A stretch of DNA of 64,000 nt from Styela clava (taxonomy: Eukaryota > Chordata > Ascidiacea > Stolidobranchia > Styelidae), in NCBI RefSeq assembly GCF_964204865.1, contig NC_135262.1:9486001-9550000 (forward strand), given 5' to 3'. Each line of letters opens with the position of its first letter. Position 1 is the first letter of the stretch. Both the position numbers and the translations under genes were made by a program. Below, one piece after another: positions 37,401 to 49,918 of this stretch. The notes beneath the pieces are model-generated. The model ran no database searches. It saw only the letters and a program-made list of their open reading frames with translations, and was not told the origin of the DNA.

Positions 37401-38111
37401 AAAGACACCCCATATCTGAATAAAAAAACAAACATACAATAATAGAAGGTGATCTATAACAAAGCCTGTTTTATTGGAAAATCGTCAGTTACCAATTTCT
37501 TAAAAGTTTATCGTCTTTTGTACCTCAAAATTTATTTTATTTTGTTAAAATCGCTGGATAGGACCTAGCGATCGCCTGCGGCAGGCTATATTCGAATTAG
37601 GCTAACGTCAGATATTTCATCTCTATTTTCGTCACAACTTATCGTATCGCAGTGATATACCATGACGAGGTAGCTGGTTGCCTGTGTCAAATTGAAATAT
37701 CTGTAGCTGTAGGCAAGACATGCGTTTGGGTATGTAAAGTGATTCATATGTTGTCGAATTTCGCCTAATAATTTCTAAGTATATGTATGAGAATAATGTT
37801 AAGCCATGCACGGTGATATATACTGAGGATAATACGTCATGTGCGATTTACACCGGACCATACCTCACATAATATAGTTCCACAAATTAAAATGTGAAGT
37901 ATGAGAACGAAAGTGTGTAAAGCTGACTTGATCATTTTTACATTCTGCCTGTAGTATTGTTGTAAAAATGAATTTTACTTGTACACAGCGGTAAACGAGA
38001 TTATTAACAAGCACTTTTTTAGTATATCCAGAACTCTTCAATAGCTTACTTTACGTTTTTGATGAGCTTTGTCATATTCAACTCTACGCGGAATAAGTTA
38101 GCTTTTGAGAG
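31443..38111. other. Long intergenic region, no gene recognised
   Basis: I see no exon with family similarity in about 6.7 kb. Open frames such as 33730-33918, 34521-34787 (minus), 35198-35389 and 36054-36269 (minus) stand alone. A stem with tRNA T-arm shape on the minus strand near 33200 (gagg-tttgagt-cctc) has no cloverleaf around it. The receptor kinase promoter should lie at the right end. Confidence 0.35.
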
Positions 38112-41100
38112 ATGAAGACTTACCTTGGAATTATTACCGTTGTGCTTGCAATTGTGATGTCCACTGAAGCATGCGTTGGTTCTCAAAGAAGTAAGTTTTG
38201 AAATATCCTATTGGTATATATATATATAAATATAAAGTGCTTTTATATTTGGATTGTGCACAATACAGTACATAGTCAGAGTGTGAGCGAGATAAAAATG
38301 AAAAATTATACTCAACACTCAAATTTAGGGTGGTGCTAGGATCAGTCTGTTTCTTATTTGGTTTCTATGTGTCTCGCTTTGATAGCAATTGTAAGTCACA
38401 GTACCCTTTCATTTAATATATAATAATGCTGAAGGGCGTAAAAACGAAATCTGTGAACCAGAAACAAATGAGGTATAATAAATAGTGACATTATTCAATT
38501 ATTGGTTACGTTTACGAAATTTAACACAAAACTTGATGAATTTCAAAATAAACGAAGTTACATGATGTATACGAAGTTTCTAGCGATGTGTAACTATACC
38601 GGTAATCGGATGTCCACAAATGCGACATAAGCACGCGACAAACTTATTCAAATATGAGTATTGACGCATATCAACGATTACGTCAAGTTACCACTGTAGG
38701 GTTATAATTCGGTCAAAGCACGCCACAAGTCAGCAATGTAGTAAATGTATTTGACATTGTTTGGACCATACGATTTCATCGAAGATAGTTCTTTTTTTTG
38801 CGAAAGATTCTTTTGGCCTTACTTTTAAACAGTTGTTTGCCATTTACAGATCCTTCTCTTTCTGAAATCGAGATTTCAAACCTGGAAGCTGATTACAAAT
38901 TTCATTTGGAAAACAAATCAGAACTTTCAGAATATAAGTTGACATTGGTTATGTCATGGAATATAAGTGAAGGTAAGTAACATATTTCAACTCGGTTTGT
39001 TTTACCCTATATTTAATCATTCCAAATAATCGAAGGATCTTATATAGATAATTCTATATTCAGGGGTAGATTACGATGGGATACTGGTAAGGCTCACCGA
39101 CAGCGAATCTCAACCTCAATTGAGAAAACGAAGATTTATTCCACCGCCTCCACCTCCTGGTATGTAGAAATTTTTATTAACCTATGATAAAGTAAATCAG
39201 TTTAATAACCCCACAAAAGCACGCATATTAACAATGCATACAAACGGGTAACTGTTGGCGGCATTCCAATTTCTGATTTGAAGTAGTTTCCAAGAAAACT
39301 GGAACTAGAAACTACAAAAACCAGGAAAATTGCGTTCACGGTAAACTGATGCAACAATGGCTTTTGCAATCATTTCTTCTGGTTGCTCGTTGATCAAGCG
39401 CACCTTGTGATGTGTGAAACGTTTTAAATCCTTAATCAAATTGAATGGGATCATATAAAGTAAATTTTATATTCAATGTGTGATATAATGTCATAGTTTC
39501 AATTATTAAACATCCTAAAATTTTAATATTAATTTTTTTTTTTTCAGTTATCAACACAACACCGTGAGTACAAAGATACAGTCATATGCATTATTTGTTT
39601 TTAAGCTAATGTGATTATCCTAGCGTTGCTTTGAGTACAACAATTTTTTCAAATTTTTGTTGATTTGTTTTCTTGTCATAACATACAGTATATTGACATG
39701 ATACTGTGTATAAATTCGCTGATGCAGTGTGTATTTTGATGTGCACCACGAAACCGTTTTTTGTTTTTGCTCCACGCATGCTTATATGGTTGAAATAAGA
39801 ATGGCGATAATTAGGTATTACCAACACAATACCTAGGTGTTTTAACACGCCCTTATCCATCATTATATCGGTAAATAACTATTTAAACAATGGTGATCAC
39901 CCATTTAGATCATCGTGCAACAACAAAACACTATGGACCGTTGATAGTAACGGTACATCGGTAGAATGTCAAGTTCCATGCAAGGGTATATTGAGTGAGC
40001 CTTGCCTCTATTCTCAAGTTTGTGCGCAGCTTGCAAATAACTTCACTTCTTTGCCAAAGGTATGGTTGGTATTTTATTTTGAATTTTGCAAAGAAACTTA
40101 CTGTGAAGTTAATGTTTGAAATTTGCCTCAATGTATGGTCTACATAGCATGGAATAGCAGTTTTCTACATCAGCACTTGTTGCAGTTTTCATATATCTTG
40201 GCCGAACGATGAATTTAGAAATCGTGATATATGACAAATTTTAAAGCTGTATATATATATATATATATATAGATATAAACTTTTAATCAGATTTACAGCC
40301 TGTGTTTGAGATAGCAATGTTTATCGCTATCTAGATTTGAAGATATTGAATTTTAATAATTTTTGATCGTCTATGTATCCATTCCATTATCTGCTCAGAG
40401 TATTTTACTATTGAGCAGGCAATTTCAAACGAAGAAGATTTAATAAATAGAGATAGTTCCTTAAGTATGAGTAATTGCTTGCTTAGGTTCATGTTTCAAG
40501 CAATGTGTTGGGAATACTACATGCGAATATAATTGTTGCTTATAATCACCTCATAATGTCAGTCAACTTTTCTTATCTTTTTATAGAATCAGAGAAAATT
40601 AGAAATGCCTATTGAGTTCGGAAGAGTCTACAGATTCAAAATGATGGTTTATAAAGAATGGAGTATAGGACATGAAGTGGAGTTCAAACTTACAGAGATA
40701 GTGTCGTTTTGTCGACATGAGCTAATTACAAACCACAAAGTTGATGAAACACTGGCACATCAATTCTGTAGTGATGAACAAGACATAGCAAGTTAGTAAT
40801 ATATTTTAAGGTTTTTGTGGCATATCATAGTATAAAAAATTATACCCCAGTGTTAATATACATTTTGTTTTGTCAGTATTAGGTTTGCTTTTGTATATAT
40901 TTATAGTTTGTCGGATATTAAAAACAATTAAACTATTGTACAGGGGTTCCTTGAGTCTCTGGAATAGTACATTGGGGTTCACCAAAATGCTTGAAAACCT
41001 TCTTATAATGCCAACTGCAGATAGCAGTATTGAATTAGTGTACTTCTTGTACTACCGTCGTGCAAAGCTGGTAGTTTTCTACAATCTGATTTATTGAGTG

Positions 41101-44100
41101 GTTATATATATTTTGCTACAGCATACTTAAACGGGAATCATGTTTCAGGTTTATTTTTGATTAATATAAATCCTAACACATTATCACTTAATTTTAGAAA
41201 ACACTTACTTCAGTGGGCCACCGGCAAACTTGGAAATTTTCAAAGAGTATAGAGATATGAGTATCAACAGAGGAGTGGTTGAACTCCGGTGGAGCGACCC
41301 TCATGACTTGCTTCCTAACGTTACTGTGCTAAGTTATGCTGTATTCGCAAGCAAAGGAGAACCCAACAGGGGAACAGTGGTAAACAAGATACATTTTCAC
41401 TTTTTTAAAAAGCTTTTGCATCTCGGTTTTTTGATATTTTCGACTCCTTATTAGGATAAAGTCATTATTGCAATTGTCTTTGCTGTCTATTTTTTATGAA
41501 ATACCAACGAACAATTTACAACCATATGGAGTTCATGCAATGTATACTTACAATATGTTAAAATATAATGAATAGGACCAATATATCCAATATTCATTAT
41601 TAACTTATTTTAGTTTGCAAGTGAAAAATCAGCAGATGGAAATTACACAGTATTGAAAATAACTAATATAAAATTCGGCGAAGAAGTTGAAGTCAGAATC
41701 ACTCCATATACCGACAACTGTGACGGATGCACAAATTATGGATTTCCCGGCGTTAAATTGTTCAAATTTTCAGGTATTATGTTCTTTCTACTTATTTAGT
41801 AAATTCTTTGTTTCATAAAAAACCTACTGTGAGTTATTCGGGAATTACATCTTGTCGAGTACGTCTATGATATCTATATATTTCATTTCGTTTTCTTCAG
41901 ATATTGATGCTTGCAAAGGAGACAATATTACAGAACCGTATTGTCATTCAGCAGCAATCTGTCACGATTTTCCGAGCAGTAATGAGAGTTCTGCTTCATG
42001 TACATGCGGTGTGGGTTATGAAGGAAATGGAATCGCGTACGCAGGAGGAGAAGGTTGCGTCGATTATGACGCATGCGCTGCAAGAAATGTCAGCAACCAT
42101 ACCTGTCATCCTTACGCTTTTTGTAAAGACTTACAAGCTCCGAGCATGGGAGCAAATTGTTCATGCCCGTAAGTTGAGTACGCCATATAATCTTATAAGA
42201 ACGTTTAGACAAAATTTGATTAATGAATGTTATGAACCATGTACAGGGCTGATTTCGTGGGAGACGGGTACAGATCCGGATCAGGATGCACAAAACTATC
42301 GTTAATAATTGCTTTAGGTGTTGGACTTCCTGCTGTAGCCTTGGTCGTTGTGGCTGTGCTGGCAGTTTTATGGAAAATGAGACTTTATAAAAAGAGGTGG
42401 GTAGCTGTTTTGAATCAAATGAATTCTTTTTAATAAAATGGTTGCAAATAACAACTGTTAAAAATCCGCTGTCAATTATTTTGAATTTGGTAACAACAAT
42501 TCAATAAATGAATATCTAATTGAATATTTGGCATTTTAAGCGGAATGTTGACCGTTGGTTTTATCATTTAACATAATTTTAATCGACCGGTCAAGCTTTT
42601 GAAGTGATAAAAGCGTCTCACACAGTGCTTCATATATAAATTGACTGGCGATGGCTTCATTCTTTGTTTATCCGACTCCGTTATCGTGGATTGAAAAAAC
42701 CTGTATCCATGTTCTCATATATTTCCCATCAGGGAAAGCGTATGTATGTCTTCAACTCAAACTAAAACTAATAATATTTTTAGACAAATCGAGAAAAAGA
42801 TGTCCCATTTCTTCTCGACTCCCGATGTGAATTACACTTCATCAATATCCAAAAGTATATTTATGAATAAAAATACCATGGAGACACAAGACAACGGAGT
42901 TTTCGGCAAAAAATGGGAGCTCGATCGAAATTCAATCGAACTGAAAGGCAAGATATATATAATTTTAGTAACATTGATTAACTTATATAGGCGTCGTATT
43001 TATTAGAGAAACTTTGCATTTTAGCTCCCCACCCTGATATAATAAACCTTCTATAAATCTCAGCAGGCTGCTGTTATTAAGTAACTTCTTACCCAATGCA
43101 AGCAGACTTGTTATTTTAACCAATAATTCAACCAAAATATCGTTTGTATATATGTTTTAAAATGGCGGGTTGATCATAATTTTGAAAAATTTCATAACTC
43201 ACAGGCGTCATCGGTCGTGGAAATTTTGGGGTTGTTTACAGAGGATTGTACACAGCAGAAGGAGAGGAAAAGTCAGTCGCAGTGAAAATGACTCCAGGTA
43301 AATGACCTACAACATATTATTGAGTATGTATTGTTAACGCCGTTGTACTCTAATAACCCGTTACTCTCTATGTTTTAGAAAATCCGTCGGAATCAATCAG
43401 ACAATCTTTTCTGGCTGAAATATCTTTGATAACGTCAATCGGTTTACATGAAAACTTAATCGGAATGATTGGATGTTGTACAGCTGGTGATCCACAAAAA
43501 CCAATATATTTGGTCTCGCAATTTATGAAATATGGAGATTTATTGCATTTCTTGTGGGATGCAAGAGAGGTTTGTGAACTATTTTTGAATTTAAACTACG
43601 TCAAAATTAGTTATCTATAAATTATCAAGCTTATCAAACTATGTAACAGATTTTTCATGCCATATTCTTGCACACTGTTACTAAACCTCAATTTTATCAT
43701 GTAATTTTAGCTGTTGTGATTGAATATATAATAAATAATGAATAAACCAAATAAACTGATGACTAATTCATCGGATTCATCGGACTAATCAAGTCACAAT
43801 AAAAGCTCAGATTTGTGCATGATAAATTAAGACTATCGCTATAAAAACAATACTGCCTTAGGCAATAATTTTCCGATAATTGAGGCTTGCTATGAAAACA
43901 ACATCGATTTATTTATGTTAAAGTATTTTTGGTCAATTGTTATTGTTTAATAAGAAAAACTTTATAAAATATAATAAAGTAAAATTATACAAATAGATAA
44001 AAAAAAACTCTTATAGTTATGTTCAGTCCCATTATGCCCAAGCCAATTTTGCCAATTTACAATTCCAAATTTGTTTCTTATGAAAAAACATTAAAATATA

Positions 44101-47100
44101 TTTTATACCAAATAATAATTTTGAAATTTGCCATTTTGTAAAAAATTGTATTGTCTCAGTATTCAAAATTTACGACCCTGCGAAAATTATTTGAAATTGT
44201 TGAGAACTATTAATTATTGATCTATGAAATTAGTTCTGCAAATAATTAAAATTAATTAATGAAATAGCAAATCCATTTTCTAAAAATTGCTAAATATTAA
44301 GTGTTCAGTTTTTTAAATATGGTTTATTTAGTTCCAATTGTTTTGCATATTCTTCTTCTGTGGTCTATATTATGCGTATGAAAAATGTTAGATTAATAAA
44401 CTAAATCCTGCAAAAAAAAATTTAACAGAAATTCTAATTGGCAATTTATACATATGTATATGGTTATTTGCTTCTATTTTCTGTTTACAATGTAATGGAC
44501 GTAAAATTTATCAAAACATTCAAACTAATTACAATAAAAAACATATCGAAAGCGTCTCCTTCTAATCTTTTAAAATCTGACCTTCATGGCGTCAATGGTG
44601 GCGTCAAAAGGTGATAAATATATGTTGTTAGTGGTTGAGAAAGTCGAAAATCGCACCGCGTGAAATTCTATCAATTTTTAATTTTTATTTCGCATAGTCA
44701 CGCTGACAAGTTTTTGCAGTCTTTTACTTTTGGACCGTTGCTTTCGTTTTAAACCACAGAATAATATTTGAAATCTATTTTTACACGGATTTTCCAATTA
44801 CATATATTATAAATAATATAAATTTGAATCCGTTATGCATATCCATCCATTTGACCAGGGGGGTGCAACCTGCAGCCAAGGACAAGGAAAAATAGTGCGC
44901 CCGAGGAGGAGTGCCAATTTTGAATGGTGTGAGACCCGCGAAACGAGTTTTTAATTTTGTTTAATCTGATACGTGCGAGTAATTCCAATCCCATTGCGTT
45001 GCAAAACCTATATCTGAGTCCAATTTTTTTTTTATCTATGCTTATGACGTTACACAGCTAGCTTATGCGAAGCGGACAACGCGTGTCAAAGATCAATAAT
45101 CGAGATTTTTGTGCTTGCAACTACTAGAAAGCCTATGTTAATTATAGTTGCGGCCCGCGATTTCATCCAGTTGTTTGTATTTCACCCGATTGTATTAGAG
45201 GTTGCACAGCCCTGCATCAGACATTCATAAAACCTTGAATATTTAGGCAAATGTTGCTTTTTTAGTGGTCAATACCTACTGCTGTCTAAAATTATCATGT
45301 AAAAAAGCATTCCGTGCCAGTCTACTTTAACCAACGCCTATTTTTTGTCTGTTCCCACATAGTGATCCTTTTATATGTCTGATCTTCTATCTAAATGTGC
45401 TAATATCTAACTTAATGGATTGAAGATTATAAAATTTACAGGTGACTGAGAATTAGAATCATATTTATATATTACAGGAAAGTAATCGTCTCAAGGATCC
45501 TATCTACAATTTGACGGAGTTGGGAATCTATCATATTGCTGCCCAGGTTGCAAATGGAATGCAATATTTGAGTGAAAATAAATTTATTCACGGGGACATA
45601 GCAGCAAGGAATATTTTAGTCGACGAAGTGAGATCTTATAATATTTGTGCAATAATTGATAAAACTAACTTAAATTTGCAAGGTGAACATGATTGTATTT
45701 ATTCTAATTCTAAGATTTTGCATAACGAGTAGTATCCATTTTTGTCGTGTTAGAAGCTCTATCTATGAATATTTGCCCTGGGGCTGATATAGAGTGTCAA
45801 AATGCTTTCAATGCGATATAATTATGGCAAAAAAGACATAAATACTGTGTAGTGTAGTGTAATTTGTTCGTGATCATTTCCCAGAATATTGTGCGATAAA
45901 GTTCCGTGACTCTGTATGAGATTAGACAGTGGTATACTGAACTAAAATTAGTAAATTGTTTTCTTGATTTCAGGGTCTCAAATGCAAAATTTCTGATTTT
46001 GGATTAGCGAACGATGTTTATCGATATGGCATGATCAAAGGAGCGGCAGAAAAAACCGTACCCCTAAAATGGGTTAGTCCAGAACGAATGATGGCTGGAA
46101 AAGTACCGATTACATGGAGAAGCGATGTGTACGTATTGGAAATTAAACATTCATTAAAAGAGATCATTGAGTAAAATTACATTTAGGATTATTTATTGGA
46201 TAGGACGCTGGCGTTTGGCTCGTTTGCTAAATTTTTGTTGTGGTACTTGATTTTACTGTTATTGGCGTTGTTTACTCCGGACTAATTTCAGTAATGTTAT
46301 TTTATTGTCTTCAAATTTGTTTCTTGGTTTCTGTTATCCTATATTTATACTTGGGTGGACAAGAGTTATAAACAATTAAGCAAGTTGTAAAACTTTGCCC
46401 AGACCGAAGTTAAAGTAAGTGTTCGTTTTAAAATAATATAAATTATAACAAAAAAATTCAAAGCTCTGATTAAAGAAATCGAAATCGATCAAAACTTCAT
46501 TAAAATTCAAAGAGTCTATATTCTAGAATAGATATATTTAATTTTATTTCACGTACTTTTTAATAACAAAAATATAATCAATTATTGACAGTAATTTTTT
46601 TCAGTATTTTAAAGGGTAACGATTAACATTTCAAGCCGTAATTCCAACAAAATTTCATTTGCACAAATTCTAGCTAATCGGGTTTATGTCCTTAGTTTGC
46701 CTTGATTCCAGTCCGTATTACTGCAATGAAAAAGAGTAATATATTTGCGGTCGTGCTCAAATTATAGTTTAATTTTTGTTCAGATGGTCATTCGGAATAT
46801 TGTTATATGAAGCGATCACGCTCGGAGCATCTCCGTATCCGGAAATACCACGAGATGAAATATTCGACAAACTGAAAAGTGGATATCGAATGAAACAGCC
46901 TGAATCATGCAGTTTATATCTGTGAGAAATGTTTTTATCATCGTACCCTATGATGTTCTAACTTATCCCAGTGTCTCACATATTGAATAGAGAGAAACTG
47001 ATGTTTACTTTTTAAAATGAGAAAATGGATATATATTATTATACTTTTTGTAGCTTGAAAATGTAATTGAAATTATCATCTGTAAACTTTTAGTTTGAAT

Positions 47101-47556
47101 ATAGTCGTCGACTCCTAAACCAACTAATTTCCAATTTCAAACTTTCAATGCCAATCTTCCTCACATTCAGCATGTAATTTACCATAAACAATGAACTAAT
47201 ATAGAAGATAGTTGTCTTTTCCAACACATTTATTTTATTATTATTGTTGTGAATATAACTGCGCACTCAGTGACCCCTTCTATTTACATTTCGTGTTTTA
47301 CAGATACAACATTATGCTCAAATGCTGGGAATGGAAACCATTAAAACGTCCAACGTTCAAACAACTCGTGGATGATATGAAACCGCCTTCATTACAGGAC
47401 TCCGAACACTATGTTAATATTGTCGCTATGGTGCCAACATTAGACGCTTTAGAAGAGGAGGGAAGTTCTACGTCACAGAGTATTGGAGTGTCACGTCATC
47501 TTGATATTACACCTCCTCACCAAAACGGAGACTTAAATGGATCATTGGTAGTCTGA
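38112..47556 (+). CDS. Receptor tyrosine kinase with FN3 and EGF-like ectodomain
   Basis: Seventeen exons join in phase (2,625 nt, 874 residues): 38112-38190, 38850-38972, 39064-39159, 39548-39563, 39909-40059, 40587-40791, 41198-41379, 41614-41773, 41901-42168, 42247-42396, 42733-42947, 43205-43297, 43379-43569, 45478-45627, 45974-46128, 46784-46921, 47304-47556. Signal peptide 1-20; RKRR at 88-91 before a Pro run; Cys-containing region; FN3-like domain in exons 7-8; two EGF-like repeats in exons 9-10; transmembrane helix about 443-468; kinase domain from about 545. Kinase marks: GRGNFG 552-557, VAVK Lys576, HGDIAARN 681-688 (HRD expected), DFG 701-703, SPE 728-730 (APE expected), [12 protein letters not shown]. 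The tail holds YVNI (Tyr827), a Grb2-type SH2 site. Intron 11 has a GC donor (aag|gcaaga), and exon 4 is only 16 nt. A plasma-membrane receptor signalling by tyrosine phosphorylation is expected; ligand and subfamily cannot be named. Confidence 0.88.
40252..40272. repeat. (TA)n microsatellite in RTK intron 5
   Basis: About ten TA units between exons 5 and 6 of the receptor kinase; a shorter TA run lies near 38217 in intron 1. Confidence 0.85.
43570..45477. other. Large RTK intron 13
   Basis: AT-rich intron of 1.9 kb inside the kinase domain. It contains the decayed hAT element at 44856-45214 and no other recognisable feature. Confidence 0.6.
44856..45214. mobile_element. Decayed non-autonomous hAT transposon in RTK intron 13
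   Basis: The ends caggggggtgcaacc and ggttgcacagccctg are inverted repeats. The interior shares gagtgccaattttgaat and gcggcccgc with the element at 1620. The flanks catttgac (44848-44855) and catcagac (45215-45222) agree at 6 of 8 positions, as expected for an aged target duplication. Confidence 0.75.
46376..47043 (+). repeat. RTK block duplicated at 271-947
   Basis: Includes exon 16 of the receptor kinase and its flanking introns; the paralogous copy is at the left end of the window. Being embedded in the complete gene, this copy is the likely source or the conserved paralogue. Confidence 0.85.
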
Positions 47557-48790
47557 TTCAAATTTTGTGAATTGATTCGTAATTCGTATTTTACGCACGG
47601 AGGATAGAACAGAAGAGGAAAGGAGGACAAAAGATTATGCGAATGGATTTAGCGCCATGATTTTGCAATATGACATTTCAAACTAACTAAGCCACTGATC
47701 CACTATTACAACTCTTGTTTTTAATATAAGGTATATTCAGTCAAATGTTGTTTTTTGTTCATTGAAGATATAACCAATTGATGCTCTGTAGCTCATTAGC
47801 GAATATAAATTTACGATGCATGAAGAAAAAAAATTGATTGTGACTTTGAAAATGGTGAAATTTCTGTCGTATATTCATTCGTCAAAATTCTTTTATAACT
47901 TTCACTTAAACTGACAAGTAGTCTTAGTAATGGGGACCGATGTCTTCATTTTGCAGAACATGCCTACTTGCATTACCATATAATAAGGGAGACTAATTTT
48001 TACCTCAAACCTTTAGCCGTTGAGTACCATCGTAAGTGTTTGCAAAAGTACTTTTCGCCCGCCGAAATTATCCACGAAAAATGTGTGTAATTTATTATGC
48101 AAATCTCTAAAGAAATCTATCCCTTCTGTTAGAAAACGTCTGCAAGCAGATCATTTTTTATTTATTCTCTTTTTATACTTATTGAAAGTGAGCAAAATTT
48201 TCAGCAACATTTGAAAATGCGTGAATTAGATAGTATTGCAAATTACTTTTGCCAAATTCTATATATTTTAAAATTCAATATGGAAACTATGAAAAAGTTG
48301 CATTATCATCAGCGCACAACGGTTGCTGCAAAATTAGTTATGGTTCAAAATGTTTCATTGTGTTTCTTGTTTCTTTATTATTTTTATTATAACTTTCAAC
48401 TTTTATTGAAAAAATTGTATGTGATTTATGCGCATGCTCTTTATTCATTGGGTACAAAGGTCGAACAAGGGTTTTAAATCACTAATACGCATCACAGAAT
48501 ATACAACATTGACATAAAACGTTTGGAAATTGTAAATTTGTTTTTACTTGATCTCAATCCATGTAAACTGGAGTAATTGTAATCTAATACTAATCAATAA
48601 CATGTTACGTTGTTTCAAGTTCATTTTTAGATTTGTATTTTACTGTCAATATGTCAAAAAATTATGCATATTTCAAATACATATATATTAATTTGAATAG
48701 TGATTTAGTCTTATAATTTGGAAATTTACACTTTAAACTTGACAAATATAATCGTAGAGTTCGCTCAGCATAATATATTAAAATAAACAC
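47557..48790. other. RTK 3' region, no further gene recognised
   Basis: Probably contains the 3' untranslated region of the receptor kinase. Open frames at 48020 and 48211 are AT-rich with no family match. Confidence 0.35.
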
Positions 48791-48978
48791 CTAGAGCTGT
48801 CTTGAAATCGAACATTCCATTTGACGAGATGATTCAACTCTTTTTACAAAACTATTCACAGTTAAAACGTGGTTTGAATGAATTGGGTAAGCGACATCGA
48901 CCGAGCAAAATTCCAATCCTTTCAGAATAGTAGCTCCTAACCTATCCCCTGGTCTAAAATCTTGTTCGGATTGAAGCT
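48791..48978 (-). CDS. Possible terminal exon of an unidentified minus-strand gene
   Basis: On the minus strand a pyrimidine-rich acceptor (ttattttcag|) opens a 188-nt frame ending in TAG. It reads LQSEQDFRPGDRLGATIL, KGLEFCSVDVAYPIHS and NSFVKRVESSRQ. Amino-acid composition is ordinary for protein, unlike the AT-driven frames nearby. I do not recognise the family and could not find preceding exons between here and 49.9 kb; the rest may be interleaved with the collagen-like gene, or this may be a relic. Confidence 0.35.
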
Positions 48979-49918
48979 CTGAAAATAATACAAAAATGTG
49001 GAAATAATTAGTAATGTTAGTCATGTTGTTGTGCCGCCAATTTGAAGGAAAATAATAGTGTTGTACCTGAATTTTCGACTACTTAATCAATTTTATTTTG
49101 AGTTGCTTCTCAAACAAGTATTTCAAGATATGTTTTGATTTATTGAATGCATATGATTTCAAATATGACCTGAAAATAAATCAGTGAATGATGTATCATT
49201 TTGTTTTCTTTGGTATTTCGCGTTCAAGTCAATCAAGTTGATAATTAAGAATAAACCTCGTCAATTTATCATAACTTATTTAAAACAGCCACCCAATGAC
49301 CTACCAGGAATGCGTTACATCAATCTATTTGAGTTGAGCCTTTAAGAGTGCTGGATTTAGTTAAATATTTTTTGATTTTTTTCTGGCGCCAAAAGATTGA
49401 AACCCCTAAGACTCATAGGTTAATTTGTGCTACCGCAACACATAAAACATATTCTATCAATTTCGAGAAAAAGCTTGAATCACAAGGGCTATATTTCAAA
49501 TATAAATGTTTACGATCTTGTATTACAAAAAGAGGTGCGAAATATGCAGCATGTGCAGAAAACATCTGCTTATTATAGACTTACGAATATTTTATATTTA
49601 TATCGGTCCGAGACAAAAAAGTAGAAAATATTATAAAAATGGCTTATAATACGAGTCGGATATCAGATATACAAGTACAGGTTGTCGATTTCCAATTTCT
49701 CGCGTTGTTTGGTATAGAACAGAATTTCATAGCACGTTAGGCGTTGAGGGCCAATAAACTCACACTCAGTGTAATTCCTTGCTTAGCTACAAGCCGAATA
49801 TTGATTTCTATTTGCAATATACTGTATTTTATTGTTGCAAAATTGACCCTAATTCATTCCGCTGGCAATTGAAAATGTATTTTTGATAATTTTTGCAGCT
49901 CAGATCATTACTGCAGAA
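48979..49918. other. Intergenic, upstream of the collagen-like gene
   Basis: No exon recognised. The region should hold the promoter of the gene starting at 49919; a possible acceptor (ttttgcag at about 49890-49898) suggests an untranslated exon further upstream. Confidence 0.35.
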
